From Paraburkholderia sp. C35 (GTDB taxonomy: Bacteria > Pseudomonadota > Gammaproteobacteria > Burkholderiales > Burkholderiaceae): 64,000 nucleotides of DNA. The position numbers and the translations under genes are program-made. Shown piece by piece: positions 56,474-64,000 of the stretch. The notes beneath the pieces were generated by a model that was given only the letters and a program-made list of their open reading frames with translations, was not told where the DNA came from and did no database searches. The stretch spans positions 124,001 to 188,000 of the forward strand of contig NZ_QBUY01000001.1 of assembly GCF_003121405.1 (NCBI RefSeq). The letters run 5' to 3'. Numbering within the stretch: position 1 is the stretch's first letter; each line of letters starts with the position of its first letter.

Positions 56474-57235
56474 ATGAAACTCACGGGTAACACGATCTTC
56501 ATCACGGGCGGTACGTCGGGCATCGGCCGTTCGCTGGCCGAAGCGTTTCACAAGCGCGGCAACACGGTCATCGTCGCGGGACGCCGCAAGGCGCTGCTCG
56601 ACGAGGTCGCAAAGGCGAATCCGGGCATCGACACAATCGAACTCGACATCGCCGACGGCGCACAGATCCAGCAGGTCGCGCAGCAGCTGATCGCGAAGTA
56701 TCCAGCACTCAACGTCCTCATCAACAACGCCGGCATCATGCCGTTCGACAATGCCGGCGGCGTACTGGATGACGCGCAGGCCGTCCACCTGATCGACACG
56801 AACCTGCTCGGGCCCGTACGGCTGAGCGCTGCACTCGTCGGGCATCTGAAGCAACAGCCCGAGTCGTACATCATCAACAACAGTTCGGTGCTCGCTTACG
56901 TGCCACTGGCTTCCACCGCACTCTACTCGGCGACGAAGGCGGCATTGCATTCGTACTCGATGTCGCAGCGATTCATGCTGCGTGACACCAGCGTGCGCGT
57001 GCTCGAAATCGCACCGCCCTGGGTCGACACGGATCTCGTCCACAAGAGCGGCGATCCGCGTGCCATGCCACTGGATGCGTTCATCGCCGAGACGATGGAC
57101 AAGCTGGCCACAGCCACCACGGAAGTGATCGTCAGCGTCGCGCAGCCGTTGCGCGACAACGCGGGGCCAAACGAGCACGCATTCGTCGACCAGTTCAACC
57201 TGTCGCTGCATGATAGCCCGATCCCCGTCGCCTGA
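56474..57235 (+). CDS. Short-chain dehydrogenase/reductase (SDR, DltE-like)
   Basis: 253 aa. Cofactor motif IFITGGTSGIGRSLAEAFHKRG, LINNAGIMPF, catalytic Ser in IINNSSVLAY and YxxxK in LYSATKAALHSYS. The IMPFDNAGG and LRDTSVRVLEIAPPWVDTDLV segments resemble DltE-like oxidoreductases. It is co-transcribed with the SDR upstream and precedes the TetR gene by 99 bp, which contains an operator (57284-57297). Confidence 0.85.
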   Translation: MKLTGNTIFITGGTSGIGRSLAEAFHKRGNTVIVAGRRKALLDEVAKANPGIDTIELDIADGAQIQQVAQQLIAKYPALNVLINNAGIMPFDNAGGVLDDAQAVHLIDTNLLGPVRLSAALVGHLKQQPESYIINNSSVLAYVPLASTALYSATKAALHSYSMSQRFMLRDTSVRVLEIAPPWVDTDLVHKSGDPRAMPLDAFIAETMDKLATATTEVIVSVAQPLRDNAGPNEHAFVDQFNLSLHDSPIPVA

Positions 57236-57283
57236 CGCTCGTGATCCCTTCCCGTTCACTTCGCCGAGACACTGTGCAGTTTC

Positions 57284-57297
57284 AAACCGTTCGGTTT
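57284..57297. promoter_or_regulatory. TetR operator candidate 1 (upstream of TetR)
   Basis: AAACCG-TT-CGGTTT, perfect 6-bp arms around two bases. It lies 38 bp before the TetR ATG at 57335. The AACCG/CGGTT pattern recurs at 57934 and 57984 in front of the lactonase-like gene, so TetR probably controls itself and that gene. Confidence 0.6.
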
Positions 57298-57334
57298 AAA
57301 ATAGCTACACAGTTCTCTCTGCGATGTGACGGTA

Positions 57335-57883
57335 ATGGGCAGACCCAAGAAATTCAGCCGCGAAGGCGTATTGCAGAAGACGCTTCCGCTCTTCTGGAAA
57401 TATGGCTTCGCCGGCACTTCGCTGCAGCAACTTGAACAGGCGACAGGCGTGAACAAGTCCGGGCTGTATTCCGAGTTCGAAGACAAGGAAGACCTGTTCC
57501 TGCAATCGCTCGTCTATTACTACGAGCATCGTGGCGCATTGCAGATCCTCACTGCCGAACCCAAGGGCTACGGGAACATCGAGCGATTCCTGCGGCTAGG
57601 CGATCCACAAGACGACGGCTGCGTGGGCTGCTTTTCCGTTAGCGCGATCCGCGAATTCCCGTCGCTGTCGGCGCGCGTGCGCGATGTCGTCGGCGCGTAT
57701 CACCATCGGCTGATACCGCAACTTGTAGAGAACATCGAGGCAGAGCCTCACCGGCTCCCCGCCGACACCATCGCCACTATCGTGACGGTGTTCTTTTCGG
57801 GTTATTGCATCGAACGCAATCTGCCCGCACTGGCCGACAGCGATCCCGTCGGCGCTTTCATGCAGGCCGTGCGCCTTCTGTAA
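57335..57883 (+). CDS. TetR/AcrR-family transcriptional regulator
   Basis: 182 aa from the ATG at 57335 (MGRPKKFSREGVL), the normal TetR opening; a GTG at 57326 is an alternative. The N-terminal helix-turn-helix is LFWKYGFAGTSLQQLEQATGVNKSGLYSEFEDKEDLFLQSL. A C-terminal ligand domain has DDGCVGCFSVSAIREFPSLSARVRD, with a Cys pair (GCVGC) that might sense oxidants or electrophiles. Operators of the same sequence lie upstream of it and of the next gene. Confidence 0.9.
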   Translation: MGRPKKFSREGVLQKTLPLFWKYGFAGTSLQQLEQATGVNKSGLYSEFEDKEDLFLQSLVYYYEHRGALQILTAEPKGYGNIERFLRLGDPQDDGCVGCFSVSAIREFPSLSARVRDVVGAYHHRLIPQLVENIEAEPHRLPADTIATIVTVFFSGYCIERNLPALADSDPVGAFMQAVRLL

Positions 57884-57933
57884 CTCTCCGGGTTTCGAAT
57901 CACGTCGGTCGCCGGCCATAGATCGACTATTCT

Positions 57934-57947
57934 GAACCGATTGGTTT
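57934..57947. promoter_or_regulatory. TetR operator candidate 2
   Basis: GAACCGATTGGTTT, an imperfect copy of the same dyad (AACC...GGTT), 50 bp before the third copy, in the gap upstream of the lactonase-like gene. Confidence 0.5.
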
Positions 57948-57983
57948 TTTTCATTTGCTGCACCGCGTTACGCCACACATAAT

Positions 57984-57997
57984 GAACTGGTCGGTTC
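57984..57997. promoter_or_regulatory. TetR operator candidate 3
   Basis: GAACTGGTCGGTTC, with GAAC...GTTC outer arms and the same CGGTT half-site, 30 bp before the start at 58028. The spacing of 50 bp from copy 2 is close to five helix turns, so two dimers could bind on one face. Confidence 0.5.
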
Positions 57998-58027
57998 AAT
58001 AAATAGCGTTTCCAGCGGAGAGCAGTC

Positions 58028-58888
58028 ATGGCACTGAAAGTCCACCCCATCAATTTCGGCAACATATCGCTCGATTCGAGCGGCCTCGTCCTGTTTCGCG
58101 AACCCGGCAAGCAGGTGACGATTCCCGTGCTCGGATTCCTGATTACGGGCGGCAAACATCCGGTGCTGGTCGACACGGGTTCACGCAACGTCGAGCAATA
58201 CGCCGAGTTCGGCATGCCGTACGAGGTCACGCCCGAGATGGCGATCGAGTATCACCTCGCTCAGCACGAGCTGACGATGCGCGACATCCGGCACATCGTG
58301 CATACGCACGCGCATATCGATCACGTCGGCATGACCGACCGCTTTCCGATGACGACCACGGTCGGCATCACACGGCGCGAACTCGAATTTGCCGCGTCCG
58401 GGATCATGGGACCGGGGATGTACACCGCCGCCGCCACCAAACATCTGATCGACCGCCTGTACACACGCGGCGCGTTGCGGCTGTATGACATCGACGGCAC
58501 GTACGAGGAAGAAGTGATTCCTGGCGTTGCCGTGCGGCTCTCGGGCGGACACACGCCGGGCTCGCTGTCCGTACTGGTCGAAACCGACGAAGGTATCGCG
58601 AATATCAGCGGCGACATTGCGTACAACGTGAAGGATCAACTGATCGACCCAATTCTCGATCAGGCGTCGCACGAGCCGACCATCACGGCGAACCGCGCGA
58701 TGTCGACACTCGACGAAAAGCGCGCGATCAAGCGTGCTCTCGCCACCAGTCGCTTCCTGCTGCCGAGCCACGATGCGCCCGCGCTGGTGAGCGGCGGAAA
58801 GGTTGTCGGCGTGATGGAGAACGCGATCTCGAATCCCCATGCCGATGTCACAAAAGCGGCCAGCTACACGCTGCTCGCGAACCTGTGA
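58028..58888 (+). CDS. Metallo-beta-lactamase-fold hydrolase, N-acyl homoserine lactonase-like
   Basis: 286 aa. The zinc motif THAHIDHVG gives HxHxDH (His94, His96, Asp98, His99). Further ligands are likely in GGHTPGSLSV, ISGDIAYNV and LPSHDAPAL. The N-terminal VLGFLITGGKHPVLVDTGSRNV and overall size resemble the AiiA/AttM lactonase branch. It would hydrolyse a lactone, possibly an acyl-homoserine-lactone signal; other lactones or esters cannot be excluded. No signal peptide, so cytoplasmic. Two operator copies precede it. Confidence 0.82.
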   Translation: MALKVHPINFGNISLDSSGLVLFREPGKQVTIPVLGFLITGGKHPVLVDTGSRNVEQYAEFGMPYEVTPEMAIEYHLAQHELTMRDIRHIVHTHAHIDHVGMTDRFPMTTTVGITRRELEFAASGIMGPGMYTAAATKHLIDRLYTRGALRLYDIDGTYEEEVIPGVAVRLSGGHTPGSLSVLVETDEGIANISGDIAYNVKDQLIDPILDQASHEPTITANRAMSTLDEKRAIKRALATSRFLLPSHDAPALVSGGKVVGVMENAISNPHADVTKAASYTLLANL

Positions 58889-58992
58889 ACGCGCAGCCAC
58901 TTGCGCTGCGTCGAACGCTCGGCTGGCTGATCTTCGCTGCGGGCGCACTTCGCCTCGCAGCGGATGCCATCCGGTACGCGCTCGGTGTCTGA
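58885..58992 (+). CDS. Possible small membrane protein (35 aa)
   Basis: A GTG at 58885 overlaps the lactonase-like stop by 4 bp and opens a 35-codon frame with one hydrophobic stretch (TLGWLIFAAGALRLAADAI). It fills most of the 134-bp gap before the MFS gene. Translational coupling and a membrane-like sequence are the only support; no ribosome-binding site and no known family. Confidence 0.25.
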   Translation: MNAQPLALRRTLGWLIFAAGALRLAADAIRYALGV

Positions 58993-59022
58993 TTGCAGCG
59001 CGCCTGAATTCTGGAACCACTC

Positions 59023-60228
59023 ATGACCACGCCCTTTTCCGCGCCGACCCAACGCGCACTTCGTACCCTCAGCCTCGCGTACTTCGTGCAAGCGACGGGC
59101 GCGCTGTCCGTCGTCGGCAGTCTCGATGCCATCTCGCGTCAATGGGGGCTTGCCGATGCGCAAAGCGCCTACCTGCTCTCCGTATTCGGCGTCACGTTCG
59201 CCTTTGCTGCGCCGTTGCTGCAAGTCGGCTTCGGACACTTGCGACGGCGTCGCCAGGTATTGCTCGGGTTGGCTGTCTTCAGCGCGGCGGCGCTGCTGTT
59301 CGCTGCCGCGCCGAATTATCCTGTGCTGCTGCTTTCGCGCGTGCTGATGGGGCTCGGTGCGGCATTCATCGGCCCCGTGCTGGGCGCACTTGGATCAAGT
59401 CTCACCGATCGTGAGCACCAGGGCAGCGCCATCGCCGTCGTGCTGCTCGGACTGAGCGTCGCGGGCCTTGTCGGTATGCCGCTGTCGGCGTGGATCGCGC
59501 ATGCGTGGGGCGCGCGGACCCTGTTTGTGGCCGTGGGCGTCGCTAGCGCCGCGACGGCAGCACTCATCGCATGGCAGGTGCCCGATTCCAGCGAAGGCGA
59601 ACACATCAAGCTCTCGACGGTCACCGCGCTGTTGACACGCGTCGACACGCTCAGCGCATTCCTCGTCGTGTTCTTTATTGCAGCGGGCGTCTATTCGACC
59701 TATTCGTTCATCGCGCCCATCATCCGCGATGTATTTCATGCGGGGCCTGGGACGGTATCGACATCGCTTGTGGTGCTGGGCGTTGCGGGCGTCGCAGGCA
59801 ATCTGTTCGTGACGCGCGCAGCACGGCGCTATCGCGCGGAAACGATGTTGCTTGCTGGACTCGCGCTGCTTGCGGCCGACCTCGCGTTTCTGTGGTTCTC
59901 GGCGCCGAGCGTACGGTGGCTCTTCGTCGCACTCACGGCGTGGGCGTTCGCGACCGATCTGCTGTGGCCTTCGCAGCAGCGGCGCATCGTCGAACTCGTG
60001 CCGCAATGGCGCGGCGTCGCGCTGGCGTTGACGGCATCGTTCGTGTTCTGTGGAATTGGCTTAGGCTCGGCCGTCGCAGGATGGATCTATCCGGTCCTTG
60101 GATTCGCCGGTGTGATCGGCAGCTCGCTGCTGTTTCTCGCGCTGGCGACTCTCAGCCTCAGAATCTCGCAAGCGTCGGTTGGGGCGAAGGCGAAACCGGG
60201 AACCTGTGGTAGCTCGCTTCAATCATGA
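59023..60228 (+). CDS. MFS transporter (DHA1/AraJ-like efflux family)
   Basis: 401 aa with about 12 membrane helices. VQATGALSVVGSLDAISRQWGLADAQSAYLLSVFG and FGHLRRRRQVLLGLAVFSAAALLFAAAPNYPVLLLSRVLMGLGAAFIGPVLGALG follow the DHA1 exporter pattern. It is downstream of the lactonase-like gene on the same strand and may export a product or toxic lactone-derived compound. It is probably in the TetR regulon by position. Confidence 0.85.
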   Translation: MTTPFSAPTQRALRTLSLAYFVQATGALSVVGSLDAISRQWGLADAQSAYLLSVFGVTFAFAAPLLQVGFGHLRRRRQVLLGLAVFSAAALLFAAAPNYPVLLLSRVLMGLGAAFIGPVLGALGSSLTDREHQGSAIAVVLLGLSVAGLVGMPLSAWIAHAWGARTLFVAVGVASAATAALIAWQVPDSSEGEHIKLSTVTALLTRVDTLSAFLVVFFIAAGVYSTYSFIAPIIRDVFHAGPGTVSTSLVVLGVAGVAGNLFVTRAARRYRAETMLLAGLALLAADLAFLWFSAPSVRWLFVALTAWAFATDLLWPSQQRRIVELVPQWRGVALALTASFVFCGIGLGSAVAGWIYPVLGFAGVIGSSLLFLALATLSLRISQASVGAKAKPGTCGSSLQS

Positions 60229-60264
60229 CGTGAGCGTGAAACCGCCGCTACGGCCTTGGCGCTT

Positions 60265-60750
60265 TCATATCGCATGATCCGTTTCACGCACAGCAAATTG
60301 CCGCTCGATCGGCACGGCTGACGCAAGGATCATACGACTCCAGTTTGCTGGAACACCTGTCGCACTGCGTCGAGGACGGAATACGTCATTTCCTTCAACG
60401 ATAGGCAGACCGGAAAGCGCGCAGTAGCCATCATTGCGTGCGAGGCCTAGGCGCCAGATCTGTTCCGCGTAGTGCCCAGTTTGCGAATCGCTCCAGCTGA
60501 CACTGACCGTATGCGCGGACAGGATTTCATGCACGAAAATGCGGGCTGGCAGAGGGATCCATTCAGCGTCGTGATTTTTTTGTCCGGCTGCGACACTCGC
60601 GCGCCGCATTTTTTTGCTGTACGACGTTTCGACAGGCGGCAGGGCTTGCAACTTTCCGGGAAACAGCAAACGCAGCAGCGCACGCTCGACAATATCGTCA
60701 TCGTTTGATAATGAATCTGTGGGTGGCGGAGTCGGGGTTTGCTTTTTCAC
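60265..60750 (-). CDS. DUF3331 domain protein
   Basis: 161 aa. VSVSWSDSQTGHYAEQIWRLGLARNDGYCALSGLPIVEGNDVFRPRR matches the DUF3331 family, which I know from Burkholderia-group genomes. The GYCALSG...I-x-G-x-D-x-(V/F)-(F/Y)-R-P pattern with a Cys/His-like layout resembles a small metal or nucleic-acid-binding fold, but no function is established. It is convergent with the MFS gene and followed upstream by an A/T-rich gap. Confidence 0.75.
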   Translation of the reverse strand: MKKQTPTPPPTDSLSNDDDIVERALLRLLFPGKLQALPPVETSYSKKMRRASVAAGQKNHDAEWIPLPARIFVHEILSAHTVSVSWSDSQTGHYAEQIWRLGLARNDGYCALSGLPIVEGNDVFRPRRSATGVPANWSRMILASAVPIERQFAVRETDHAI

Positions 60751-60984
60751 AGACAGGGTAGCGTTTGAAATGCGTTCAAAATGACAGCATGTGATTAGTC
60801 AAAATCCTTATCGATCGGTGCCCGCTAAAAAATGTCAAACACAGGCACATATTCCTTTTTAACGACTTGCTGATTGGAAGCAGAGCTTTGACATGATTCG
60901 ATAAGCTTATGATCCGTCCCACGCACCTTGTTTTTCAACGACATTTATAATCAGTTTTTCGGACATAGCGACTGGTGAAAAGTA

Positions 60985-61929
60985 ATGCATCGGATTGGTT
61001 ATTTCTTGACGGATGGTTTTCAGGTGATGGCCATCGGAACCCAGACAGTGTTCGAAATCGCAAACATCGTGGCGCGTGAGCCGATTTATCGCGTGACGAA
61101 CTATTCGCTCGCTGGCGGAGAAACGCACTCGTCACTGGGTGTTTCCGTCATAACAAAAGCAGTGAGCGCGGAAACGGCAGAAGACACGTGGATGATCAGC
61201 GGCGTCGCCGATCCAACCAATCGCATCACGTCGGCCGAAGAACTGAAATTCATCGGTGATGCATTCGCACGCTCGAGGCGCACAGCGGGACTTTGCACGG
61301 GTGCTTTTGTACTTGGTGAAGCCGGACTTCTCGACGGAAGACGCGCAACCACGCATTGGGCGTATGCGGACGCCTTGCAGGCACGCTGTCCACTCGCGCA
61401 GATTGAAGCCGATCGGATTTTTATCGTCGACGGTGCGATATGGACATCGGCGGGATTAACGGCTGCGATGGATCTCGCACTCGGCCTTGTCGAAAAAGAT
61501 CACGGCTCTGACTTCGCAACCTCGGTAGCACGCGCGCTGGTCATGCACCACAGACGGTCCGGCGGACAATCGCAGCATTCGGAAATGCTTGCGCTCGCAC
61601 CCAAGTCGGACAGAATTCAAATGGCGTTGGAATACGCTCGCGTCAATCTGTCCAAGCCCTTGCGCGTCGACGATCTGGCAAAGGCTGCGCACCTCAGTAC
61701 CCGGCAATTCGGACGCATTTTTCTTGCCGAGACGGGCGAATCTCCGGCCAGGGCAATCGAACGACTCCGCCTCGAAGCGGCGAGAAACATGGTCGAGCGT
61801 GGCCGTCATTCGCTTGAGACGATTGCGCGAGAAGTCGGATTCCGTGATGGACGTCATCTCCGCGAAGTGTTTACCCGGACCTATGGAACAGCGCCGCTGT
61901 CATTGCGAAGGGCGGCTCGCGGGCTTTAG
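60985..61929 (+). CDS. GlxA-type transcriptional regulator (DJ-1/PfpI domain plus AraC helix-turn-helix)
   Basis: 314 aa. Residues ~1-190 are a DJ-1/PfpI-like sensor domain (IGYFLTDGFQVMAIGTQTVFEIAN) with the nucleophile-elbow Cys in TAGLCTGAFVLGEAGLLDGRRATTHWAYAD. Residues ~205-314 are an AraC domain (PLRVDDLAKAAHLSTRQFGRIFLAETG and LETIAREVGFRDGRHLREVFTRTYG). These regulators often control quaternary amine or amino-acid catabolism. No obvious target gene is adjacent, since the downstream region is degenerate. Confidence 0.88.
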   Translation: MHRIGYFLTDGFQVMAIGTQTVFEIANIVAREPIYRVTNYSLAGGETHSSLGVSVITKAVSAETAEDTWMISGVADPTNRITSAEELKFIGDAFARSRRTAGLCTGAFVLGEAGLLDGRRATTHWAYADALQARCPLAQIEADRIFIVDGAIWTSAGLTAAMDLALGLVEKDHGSDFATSVARALVMHHRRSGGQSQHSEMLALAPKSDRIQMALEYARVNLSKPLRVDDLAKAAHLSTRQFGRIFLAETGESPARAIERLRLEAARNMVERGRHSLETIAREVGFRDGRHLREVFTRTYGTAPLSLRRAARGL

Positions 61930-62144
61930 GCCAATGAGGCACGTACCAACGACTGGCAACTTCCGAACGCGGGCGCCGTCGACCGCACCGGGGAGGATGC
62001 CGGATTTGCCTGGCTCACTCGCGGTTTCAACTCTGGGCGGGGTCGAATTGCGTCGTCGCATCAGGACAAACAGTCGGGTTTCGGAGTAATGCAACCAAAC
62101 CGACGGCCCGGTTCCTTTCTCGCGGAACGGCGGGTTGTGGCAGA

Positions 62145-62480
62145 TCATCGAGCTTCTTTGCCAAGGTTTCGGCCAAGTTCGGCAATCTGATTTTGAAGTG
62201 CAGCCAGGAAGACGTTCACCCGGTTGGGAACATAGCGTCGACTCGGCATGACGGCCCATACGGACAGATCCTCCATCGCCGCGTCCTGCAATTCGATCTC
62301 CACAAGCGATTGATCGGCCAACTGCCTGAATACATCCCAGTAGGTCAACTGGGCCAGCCTCAGACCTTGCACGGCCGCCGTGCGTGCCGCTTCGACACTG
62401 GTCGTGGTGACGCAGGCGTCCACACGTTTGCGTATCAAGGCACCGTCGACGATGAGCGGCCATTGCTTCACCGCATTCAA
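62145..62480 (-). pseudogene. LysR-family regulator remnant (C-terminal effector domain only)
   Basis: About 111 residues ending at the natural stop. WPLIVDGALIRKRVDACVTTTSVEAARTAAVQGLRLAQLTYWDVF and RYVPNRVNVFLAALQNQIAELG match the end of a LysR effector domain. The helix-turn-helix and first lobe are missing; the frame upstream of 62480 is unrelated sequence that codes for an Old Yellow Enzyme on the other strand. The gene has therefore been truncated at its 5' end by a deletion or rearrangement. Confidence 0.72.
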
Positions 62481-62606
62481 TCTGATCCGACGCAGACCAT
62501 GTTCGACTACTACCGGCGCTTTGCCGAAGGCGGCTTCGGGCTGGTGACAACGGAGGGCATCTATACCGACAAGACGTTCTCGCAAGGATACCCACGTGAC
62601 GATTAG
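62481..62606 (+). pseudogene. Old Yellow Enzyme-family (NADH:flavin oxidoreductase) remnant
   Basis: About 41 residues on the plus strand: SDPTQTMFDYYRRFAEGGFGLVTTEGIYTDKTFSQGYP, a strong match in type to the N-terminal third of OYE-family proteins (TTEGIYTD), then a stop at 62604-62606. Start region and the TIM-barrel remainder are gone. It begins exactly where the LysR remnant ends, on the opposite strand. Confidence 0.68.
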
Positions 62607-62900
62607 CGCAGACACGCGCGATATCGGCGGTGCGTCACCCCGTGTCGTGCCGCCGGCCACATCAAGTCGTAATGAAATAGTCTTACTAGTTACGGGTATA
62701 CATGGATTAGAGGGCGTCACCCCGTTGCACTACCATTTTTTCGGTATCGTCGGCGCACGTTAAGTGGTTGCAAATCGTTCAAGCGCGTCTTCACACCGAA
62801 GTCCAACACTGCCGCGCAGTCCCGGTGCCGCCGAACATCCGCACGCGATCGACGCAACGTCGACCCAATCGACCAACGAAGAATGAAACCGGAGGAAGAC

Positions 62901-64000
62901 ATGGCACAGCAACGCGAGGACGACCAGGAACAGGACCGCACAGGCTTGAACACAGTGCGACGAGGGCTGATGCAGGGCGCTGGCCTGGGCGCGGCGCTTT
63001 CGCTGATGGGCGCGCTAGGCGGCGCGGGCGGATTGATCGGCGCCGCGCAGGCCGCCGAGACGGCTTTCCCGGCGCACAAGAAGTGGAAGATCGTCTTCGT
63101 CAATCACGTTACGACCAATCCGTTCTTCGTGCCCACACAATATGGGATTCAGGACGCCTGTTCGCTGCTCGGCATGGATTATCAATGGACGGGCTCCGCG
63201 ACTTCGGACGCCGGCGAAATGGTTCGGGCAGGGAACTCCGCGATTGCCGCCAAAGCCGATGCGATCGCCGTGCCGATCGTCGATCCGGGCGCCTTCGACA
63301 AGCCTATTCAGGCCGCTCTCGATGCGGGCATCCCGGTTTTCGCCTATAACGCCGACGCGCCGCGCGGCAAGAAAAATCCGCGCCTCGCCTACATCGGCCA
63401 GGACCTGTATCTGTCCGGCTATCAGATGGGCGAGCGTATCGTGAGCCTGATCGACAGCGGCATGGTCGCGCTGTTCATCGCGACGCCGGGGCAACTCAAC
63501 ATCCAGCCTCGCCTGGACGGTGCGAGCGACGCCATCAAGAAGTCCGGCAAGAAGATCGACATCCAGACAGTGGCGACGGGTGCAACGGTCAACGAGGAGC
63601 TCTCGAAGATCAAGTCGTTCTATCTGGGCCATCAGGACCTGAAAGGCATGTTCGCCGTCGATGCAGGCAGCACGCAAGGTGTCGCGCAGGTGATGAAGGA
63701 ATCCGGCCTGCCGTCGAAGGGCGTGCACGGCGGCGGCTTCGATCTGCTGCCGACCACGATCCAGCTCATCAAGGATGGCTTCCTCGACTTCACGATCGAC
63801 CAGCAACCGTACGTGCAGGGTTTCTATACGGTGATGGAGGCGTTCGTGTTCCTCGCGTCAGGCGGACTGGTGGGACCAGCCGATATCAACACCGGCCTGA
63901 AATTCGTCACCAAAGAAACCGTCGACCCCTATCTGAATACGTCGACGCGTTATGAAGGCAAGACCACCAAGCCGCAAATCGTTCCGATGTCCGGCGCAAT
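62901..64000 (+). CDS. Sugar-type ABC transporter periplasmic binding protein (RbsB-like; partial, 3' end outside window)
   Basis: At least 366 codons from the ATG at 62901, set by GGAGGAAGAC. The N-terminus has a Tat-like signal: NTVRRGLMQGAGLGAALS, then a hydrophobic segment and AQAAET. The mature part is a pentose/simple-sugar binding type (WKIVFVNHVTTNPFFVPTQYGIQDAC, IPVFAYNADAPRG, YIGQDLYLSGYQMGERIV, GMFAVDAGSTQGVAQVMKE, FTIDQQPYVQGFY). Ligand unknown; the transporter genes are expected to the right of the window. Confidence 0.87.
   Translation, partial: MAQQREDDQEQDRTGLNTVRRGLMQGAGLGAALSLMGALGGAGGLIGAAQAAETAFPAHKKWKIVFVNHVTTNPFFVPTQYGIQDACSLLGMDYQWTGSATSDAGEMVRAGNSAIAAKADAIAVPIVDPGAFDKPIQAALDAGIPVFAYNADAPRGKKNPRLAYIGQDLYLSGYQMGERIVSLIDSGMVALFIATPGQLNIQPRLDGASDAIKKSGKKIDIQTVATGATVNEELSKIKSFYLGHQDLKGMFAVDAGSTQGVAQVMKESGLPSKGVHGGGFDLLPTTIQLIKDGFLDFTIDQQPYVQGFYTVMEAFVFLASGGLVGPADINTGLKFVTKETVDPYLNTSTRYEGKTTKPQIVPMSGA

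Larger units (their letters stand above)
61930..62900. other. Degenerate region without an intact gene
   Basis: 971 bp between the GlxA-type gene and the sugar-type binding protein. It contains two gene remnants (62145-62480 and 62481-62606). Bases 61930-62144 show nothing recognisable. Bases 62607-62900 hold an A/T-rich patch near 62660-62710 and a 12-bp direct repeat (GCGTCACCCCGT at 62632 and 62714), and the promoter of the gene at 62901. Confidence 0.6.

Noticed and set aside
62632..62725. 12-bp direct repeat GCGTCACCCCGT (two copies) as transposon or attachment footprint
   Set aside because: Too short, no element between the copies and no integrase or transposase nearby.

Overview
The window is GC-rich DNA from a beta-proteobacterium, most likely a Burkholderiaceae species of the Paraburkholderia/Caballeronia/Burkholderia type. 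This rests on third-position G/C codon use, a DUF3331 protein (a family I associate with Burkholderia), many LysR regulators and dense ABC/MFS transporter content. The gene set is catabolic, as on a secondary replicon. I saw no rRNA, tRNA, CRISPR array, phage or intact insertion sequence. Protein families are assigned from recognised sequence motifs; no database search was run.

Layout. 1-2840 (minus): a branched-chain amino-acid type ABC transporter, with a fused LivH-LivM permease running off the left edge and its periplasmic binding protein. 3178-6789 (plus): a LysR regulator, an FAD monooxygenase and two AhpD/CMD-like proteins of the Avi_7170/Avi_7169 type. 6951-9139 (plus): a sulfonate-type binding protein and a MerR regulator fused to a P-loop domain. 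9136-14384 (minus): a complete peptide-type ABC importer (double ATPase, two permeases, lipoprotein binding protein). 14682-18924: a metabolite:H+ symporter, another AhpD-like protein, a DszA/NtaA-type FMN monooxygenase and a GntR regulator. 19128-25284 (plus): RidA, tauABC-like transporter, FAD oxidoreductase, ferredoxin, AraC regulator. 25375-29830 (plus): AhpD-like protein, acyl-CoA dehydrogenase-like flavoprotein and a second taurine/sulfonate-type transporter. 29950-33222: CmcJ-like protein, a small gene, a nitroreductase and an SfnB/DszC-like flavoprotein. 33504-35448: a groESL copy with a CIRCE operator. 35573-41290 (minus): TauD-type dioxygenase, a third taurine/sulfonate-type transporter and a second FAD oxidoreductase/ferredoxin pair. 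41679-44382 (minus): metNIQ, with a leader that may encode a short peptide.

Together, 3-44 kb reads as an organosulfur-scavenging super-locus. Importers bring in sulfonates, peptides and methionine-like compounds. Flavin- and iron-dependent oxygenases would release the sulfur. AhpD/CMD and RidA proteins may deal with reactive by-products. Several regulators (LysR, MerR, GntR, AraC) and recognisable operators sit between the units. The most unusual part is the duplicated FAD-oxidoreductase/two-cluster-ferredoxin module: each copy is tied to its own taurine-type transporter, and one ferredoxin has lost a cluster cysteine.

44755-54508 turns to amino-acid and hydroxy-acid catabolism: RidA and 4-hydroxyphenylpyruvate dioxygenase with a divergent Lrp regulator; a shikimate-dehydrogenase-like enzyme, a TIM-barrel isomerase and an MFS porter with a divergent LysR; and an MFS porter with an IlvD/Edd dehydratase. 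54634-64000 holds a LysR, two short-chain dehydrogenases, a TetR with three matching operators around a metallo-beta-lactamase-fold lactonase-like gene, an MFS exporter, DUF3331, a GlxA-type regulator, remnants of a divergent LysR/Old Yellow Enzyme pair, and the start of a sugar-type ABC binding protein that runs off the right edge.
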